Below are positions 5,394 to 8,394 of a stretch of DNA of 8,394 nucleotides, one piece after another. The first letter of the stretch is position 1, and every line of letters starts with the position of its first letter. The notes under the pieces were generated by a model, which worked only from the letters and a program-made list of their open reading frames with translations, had not been told where the DNA came from and did not search any database. Made by a program: the position numbers and the translations under genes. This DNA is from an uncultured Alphaproteobacteria bacterium (GTDB lineage Bacteria > Pseudomonadota > Alphaproteobacteria > Micropepsales > Micropepsaceae), in contig CALDFO010000206.1 of NCBI GenBank assembly GCA_937942205.1, forward strand, positions 1-8,394, written 5' to 3'.

Positions 5394-6530
5394 ATGTTCG
5401 ACGCCATTCACGGCCTGATCTCCTGGACGCCGCTGGGCCTGCCCGCCTTCCTGTTCGTGATCACCCTGGTGGTGTTCTTCCACGAGCTGGGCCATTTCCT
5501 GATGGCCCGCGCCTTCGGGGTGAAGGTGGATGTGTTCTCGGTGGGCTTCGGCAAGGAGATTTTCGGCTTCAACGACCGGCGCGGCACCCGCTGGCGCCTG
5601 TCCTGGATCCCGGTGGGCGGCTATGTGAAGTTCGCGGGCGACGCCGACGCCGCCTCCACGCCGGACCGCGCGGCGGTGGAAAACATGAACGCCGCCGAGC
5701 GGGAAGGGGCGCTGGCGCTCAAGCCCGTGGGCCAGCGCGCGCTGGTGGCCGCCGCCGGTCCCTTGGCCAATTTCCTGCTGGCGCTGGTGCTGCTGACCGG
5801 TCTGGTGATGGTTCAGGGCAAGGCCATGGTCACGCCGATCATCGGTTCGGTGACCAAGGACAGTCCCGCCGACATCGCGGGCATCCGCGGCGGCGACCGC
5901 GTCACCCATATCGACGGCGACCGGATCGACGATTTCCAGCAGCTTCCGGCCATCATCTCGGTCAGCGGCGGCAGCACCCTGACCATCGGGCTGGAGCGGG
6001 CGGGCAAGCCGCTGGAAGTCCAGGTCACGCCCAAGCTGATGAAGACCCGCGACGTGCTGGGTAATGCCGTCAGCCAGATGGTGATCGGGGTGCGCCCGGA
6101 CCCCAAGGCGCCTATCGTGCGGGAACACTACAACCCGGTTCAGGCGGTGGGCGTGGCGGGCGCCGAAACCTGGAACATCATGAAGACCACGGTGCTGGGA
6201 ATCGGCCAGCTCCTGGCCGGCCGGGGCAGCGCCGACCAGCTCAGCGGTCCGGTGGGAATCGCCAACATGACCCGCCAGGTGGCCGATTTCGGCTTCCTGC
6301 CGCTGTTGAATCTGGTGGCTATCCTTTCTGTAAGCATCGGTCTGGCCAACCTTTTTCCGATTCCGCTCCTCGACGGGGGCCATCTTCTGTACTATGCAGT
6401 GGAAGCTGTCTTGGGACGCCCGCTGGGTGAGCGGGCCCAGGATGTCGGGTTTCGGCTTGGGCTGGTCTTGGTGTTGGGGCTGATGCTGCTGACGACCTGG
6501 AATGACCTGGTCCGGTTGAATCTTTTCTGA
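5394..6530 (+). CDS. rseP: RIP (site-2-type) zinc metalloprotease RseP/MmpA
   Basis: This is an inner-membrane protease that cuts substrates within the bilayer. In E. coli RseP cleaves the anti-sigma factor RseA to free sigma-E, and the Caulobacter homologue MmpA degrades PodJ. The 378-residue product has a first membrane segment (about 15-29) running into the zinc motif HELGH (30-34, His30, Glu31, His34). A conserved GGYVKFAGD (75-83), a second membrane segment (about 117-140), a single PDZ domain (about 145-215, with DSPADIAGIRGGDRV) and SGPVGIANM (284-292) follow. The third zinc ligand is in NLFPIPLLDGGH (319-330, Asp327), before a last membrane segment (about 352-367). E. coli RseP is about 450 aa with two PDZ domains; the one-PDZ form is common in alphaproteobacteria. 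AAGGGG at 5383-5388 serves ATG 5394. Confidence 0.96.
   Translation: MFDAIHGLISWTPLGLPAFLFVITLVVFFHELGHFLMARAFGVKVDVFSVGFGKEIFGFNDRRGTRWRLSWIPVGGYVKFAGDADAASTPDRAAVENMNAAEREGALALKPVGQRALVAAAGPLANFLLALVLLTGLVMVQGKAMVTPIIGSVTKDSPADIAGIRGGDRVTHIDGDRIDDFQQLPAIISVSGGSTLTIGLERAGKPLEVQVTPKLMKTRDVLGNAVSQMVIGVRPDPKAPIVREHYNPVQAVGVAGAETWNIMKTTVLGIGQLLAGRGSADQLSGPVGIANMTRQVADFGFLPLLNLVAILSVSIGLANLFPIPLLDGGHLLYYAVEAVLGRPLGERAQDVGFRLGLVLVLGLMLLTTWNDLVRLNLF
6306..6334 (+). promoter_or_regulatory. Candidate internal promoter in rseP for bamA
   Basis: TTGAAT (6306-6311) and TGTAAG (6329-6334) are separated by 17 bases and each match the sigma-70 consensus at four of six positions. They lie at the start of a stretch of rseP with unusually many AT-ending codons (GCT ATC CTT TCT GTA AGC, then CTT TTT CCG ATT). 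The bamA start is about 220 bases downstream. Promoters inside rseP feeding bamA are known in E. coli, but here the motif is weak and lies in coding sequence. Confidence 0.22.
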
Positions 6531-6535
6531 AATCC

Positions 6536-6554
6536 GGCCTGTCGCGCGCAGGCC
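6536..6554 (+). promoter_or_regulatory. Hairpin covering the bamA ribosome binding site
   Basis: GGCCTG (6536-6541) pairs perfectly with CAGGCC (6549-6554) around a seven-base loop, five bases after the rseP stop and one base before ATG 6556. The only Shine-Dalgarno-like bases for that ATG, AGG at 6550-6552, are inside the 3' arm. Either initiation at 6556 is damped by structure, or the true start is the in-frame ATG 6580, which has GGA at 6571-6573. There is no T-tract, so it is not an intrinsic terminator. Confidence 0.45.
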
Positions 6555-6555
6555 C

Positions 6556-8394
6556 ATGAAACGAGTTGCCGGACGCAGAATGCGGACATCGCCAAGAAGC
6601 AGGTTGTTGCGCGCAACCTCCGCCAGCATGGTTCTGGCGCTTGCCGCGGTTCCCGCCGCCGCGCAATTGCGTCCGGGCGCCGACGAGCGCGCCCAGGAAC
6701 TGAACCGCCAGTCGGGCAACGCCGCCGCCGCGGCGGCGGCCAATCCTGCCGCCCAACCCGCGCCGGCCACGGAGGCCGCCCCCCGGGTCATCCGCCATAT
6801 CGTGGTGCGCGGCACCCAGCGCGTGGAAGCGGGCACGGTGCTGACCTATGTCGGCGTGCGCGAGGGCGACGACTACAACGCCGCCGAGGTGGACCAGTCG
6901 CTGCGCGCCCTGACCGCCACCGGCCTGTTCAGCGACGTCAAGACCCAGTTCGACGGCGCGACCGGCACCCTGACCATCCGCGTCACCGAAAATCCCATCG
7001 TCAACCAGGTGGTGTTCGAGGGTAATTCCAAGATCAGCGACAAGGATCTGACCAAGGAAGTCCAGATCAAGCCGCGCGCGGTCTTCCCCCGCGCCAAGGT
7101 CCAGGCCGACGTCCAGCGCATCATCGAACTGTACCGCCGCAACGGCAAGTTCGCCGCCCGGGTGGACCCGCAGATCATCCAGCGTCCGCAGAATCGCGTC
7201 GACCTGATCTTCTCCATCTCCGACGGTCCCACCACCGGCGTCAGCCGCATCAATTTCAGCGGCAACAAGATATTCGACGACGACACGCTGCGCGGCCAGA
7301 TCGCCACCACCGAAAGCGCCTGGTGGAAATTCCTGGCCACCAACGACAATTACGACCCGGACCGGCTGCAATTCGATCGGGAGTCGCTGCGCCGCTTCTA
7401 CATGAATCGCGGTTATGCCGACTTCAAGGTGCTGAGTGCGGTGGCGCAGCTGACGCCCGACCGGCGCAGCTTCTTCATCAACTTCACGGTGGACGAGGGG
7501 GTGAAATACACCTTCGGCGCCATCACGGTGGATTCCAAGATCCGCGAGCTGACGCCGCGTGAGCTTCTGCCGCTGATCGAGGCCAAGAAGGGGCAGACCT
7601 ATGCCGCCGACCTGGTGCAGAAGGCGATCGACTCCATCACCAATGCGGCGGGCACCAAGGGCTATGCCTTCGCCGACGTCCGCCCGCGCCTGAAGCGCAA
7701 TGCGGCCAGCCGCACCATCGACCTGTCCTTCGACATCGTGCAGGGCCCGCGCGTCTATATCGAGCGGATCAACATCGCGGGCAACACCCGCACCCTGGAC
7801 CGGGTGATCCGCCGCCAGTTCCGCCTGCAGGAAGGCGACGCCTTCAACCGGGTGCTGATCGACCGTTCGCGCACCCGTATCCGCAGCCTGGGCTTCTTCA
7901 GCAATGTGGAAGTCAAGAACGTGCCGGGCAGCCAGCCCGACCGCACCAACCTGACGGTGAACGTCACCGAACAGTCCACCGGCTCGCTGTCGGTGGGCCT
8001 GGGCTATTCGTCCACCACCGCGCTGCTGAGCGAGGTCAGCTATACCGAGGCCAACCTGTTCGGCCGCGGCCAGAATGTCCGCGTCAGCCTGCAGGCCTCG
8101 CAGATCACCCGCCAGGTCCAGTTCAGCTTCACCGAGCCTTATTTCCTGGACCGCGAGCTGGCGGCGGGCTTCGACCTCTACAAGGTGCAGACCAATTACG
8201 ACCAGGCCACCTATCAGAGCGATGTGAGCGCCGCGGTGATGCGCCTGGGCTTCCCCATCTCGGAATATTCCAGCGTGGGCCTGCGCTATACCTACAAGTT
8301 CGAGAAGGTGCGCCCCTATGCCGGCGCGCCGCTGGAAGTGCGTCTGGCCGCCGGATCGGCCAGCGGCTCGATCCTGGGCTATACCTATTCCTAT
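6556..8394 (+). CDS. bamA: Outer-membrane protein assembly factor BamA (3'-truncated by window end)
   Basis: BamA is the essential Omp85 core of the BAM complex, which folds beta-barrel proteins into the outer membrane. The 613 codons present run open to the last base; full-length homologues are roughly 750-800 aa, so part of the barrel is missing. A basic N-region and hydrophobic stretch (about 24-36, SMVLALAAVPAAA) form a signal peptide with a likely cut before Gln37. An Ala/Pro-rich linker (54-75) is followed by five POTRA domains (about 77-146, 147-225, 226-314, 317-397 and 398-472). Each has the recurring pattern of a strand ending in GN or GT and a helix with RGY-, NGK- or LGF-type segments. 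The barrel then starts (about 475 on), including LFGRGQNVRVSLQAS (501-515) and FTEPYFLDRELAAGFDLY (525-542). Start 6556 is the first ATG after rseP; ATG 6580 would give a more typical 28-residue signal peptide. Confidence 0.96.
   Translation, partial: MKRVAGRRMRTSPRSRLLRATSASMVLALAAVPAAAQLRPGADERAQELNRQSGNAAAAAAANPAAQPAPATEAAPRVIRHIVVRGTQRVEAGTVLTYVGVREGDDYNAAEVDQSLRALTATGLFSDVKTQFDGATGTLTIRVTENPIVNQVVFEGNSKISDKDLTKEVQIKPRAVFPRAKVQADVQRIIELYRRNGKFAARVDPQIIQRPQNRVDLIFSISDGPTTGVSRINFSGNKIFDDDTLRGQIATTESAWWKFLATNDNYDPDRLQFDRESLRRFYMNRGYADFKVLSAVAQLTPDRRSFFINFTVDEGVKYTFGAITVDSKIRELTPRELLPLIEAKKGQTYAADLVQKAIDSITNAAGTKGYAFADVRPRLKRNAASRTIDLSFDIVQGPRVYIERINIAGNTRTLDRVIRRQFRLQEGDAFNRVLIDRSRTRIRSLGFFSNVEVKNVPGSQPDRTNLTVNVTEQSTGSLSVGLGYSSTTALLSEVSYTEANLFGRGQNVRVSLQASQITRQVQFSFTEPYFLDRELAAGFDLYKVQTNYDQATYQSDVSAAVMRLGFPISEYSSVGLRYTYKFEKVRPYAGAPLEVRLAAGSASGSILGYTYSY

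Noticed and set aside
3122..5407. Open minus-strand frame of 761 codons opposite cdsA, dxr and part of uppS
   Set aside because: It mirrors three well-conserved genes. In GC-rich DNA with G or C third positions, antisense stops are rare. The translation is His/Arg/Gln-rich without any domain.
5193..6836. Open minus-strand frame of 547 codons opposite rseP, and a similar one at 6319-7371 opposite bamA
   Set aside because: Same composition effect; it covers conserved rseP and bamA coding sequence and has no recognisable motif.
1..8394. A new multi-gene system, mobile element, CRISPR array or RNA gene
   Set aside because: Every long conserved frame belongs to the standard tsf-to-bamA cluster. 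No transposase, integrase, spacer-repeat array, tRNA or rRNA sequence was recognised; the unusual signals are confined to gene junctions.

Overview
The window is a GC-rich, tightly packed, single-strand stretch of housekeeping genes from what is most likely an alphaproteobacterium. The gene order rpsB(3' tip)-tsf-pyrH-frr-uppS-cdsA-dxr-rseP-bamA is the classic translation / isoprenoid / phospholipid / outer-membrane cluster of that class. The short single-PDZ RseP (378 aa) and the strong preference for G or C at the third codon position fit this. I cannot name a genus from the sequence alone.

Layout: 1-28 holds the last codons of a gene that should be rpsB, and a strong GC hairpin (43-69) separates it from tsf (87-1010). 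pyrH (1030-1767) and, after a 94-base gap, frr (1862-2422) complete the translation/nucleotide part. From frr onward almost everything overlaps or abuts: frr/small ORF (TGATG), small ORF/uppS (ATGA), uppS/cdsA (GTGA), a 39-base gap of tandem repeats, dxr (4154-5392), one base, rseP (5394-6530), 25 bases, bamA (6556 to the window end, truncated). No factor-independent terminator with a T-tract was seen on the + strand, and every real gene is on the + strand. No stretch longer than 100 bases lacks a gene.

The genes work as one envelope-growth block. Tsf and Frr serve translation, and PyrH makes UDP for pyrimidine nucleotides and UDP-sugars. Dxr starts the MEP pathway to isoprenoids. UppS makes the C55 carrier lipid for peptidoglycan and O-antigen. 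CdsA makes CDP-diacylglycerol for phospholipids. RseP is an intramembrane protease linked to envelope stress signalling, and BamA inserts outer-membrane proteins.

I found no accessory island, mobile element with a transposase, CRISPR array, RNA gene or obviously new multi-gene system. The unusual content lies in the junctions. A partial, diverged duplication of the uppS 5' end lies directly upstream of uppS, inside a 32-codon ORF coupled to both neighbours, and it is separated from the functional copy by a segment carrying a perfect 10-bp-stem palindrome. A three-unit 14-bp tandem repeat at the cdsA-dxr junction supplies the dxr ribosome binding site and start codon. GC hairpins sit at the rpsB-tsf and rseP-bamA junctions. 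A local patch of AT-ending codons in rseP may contain a promoter for bamA.
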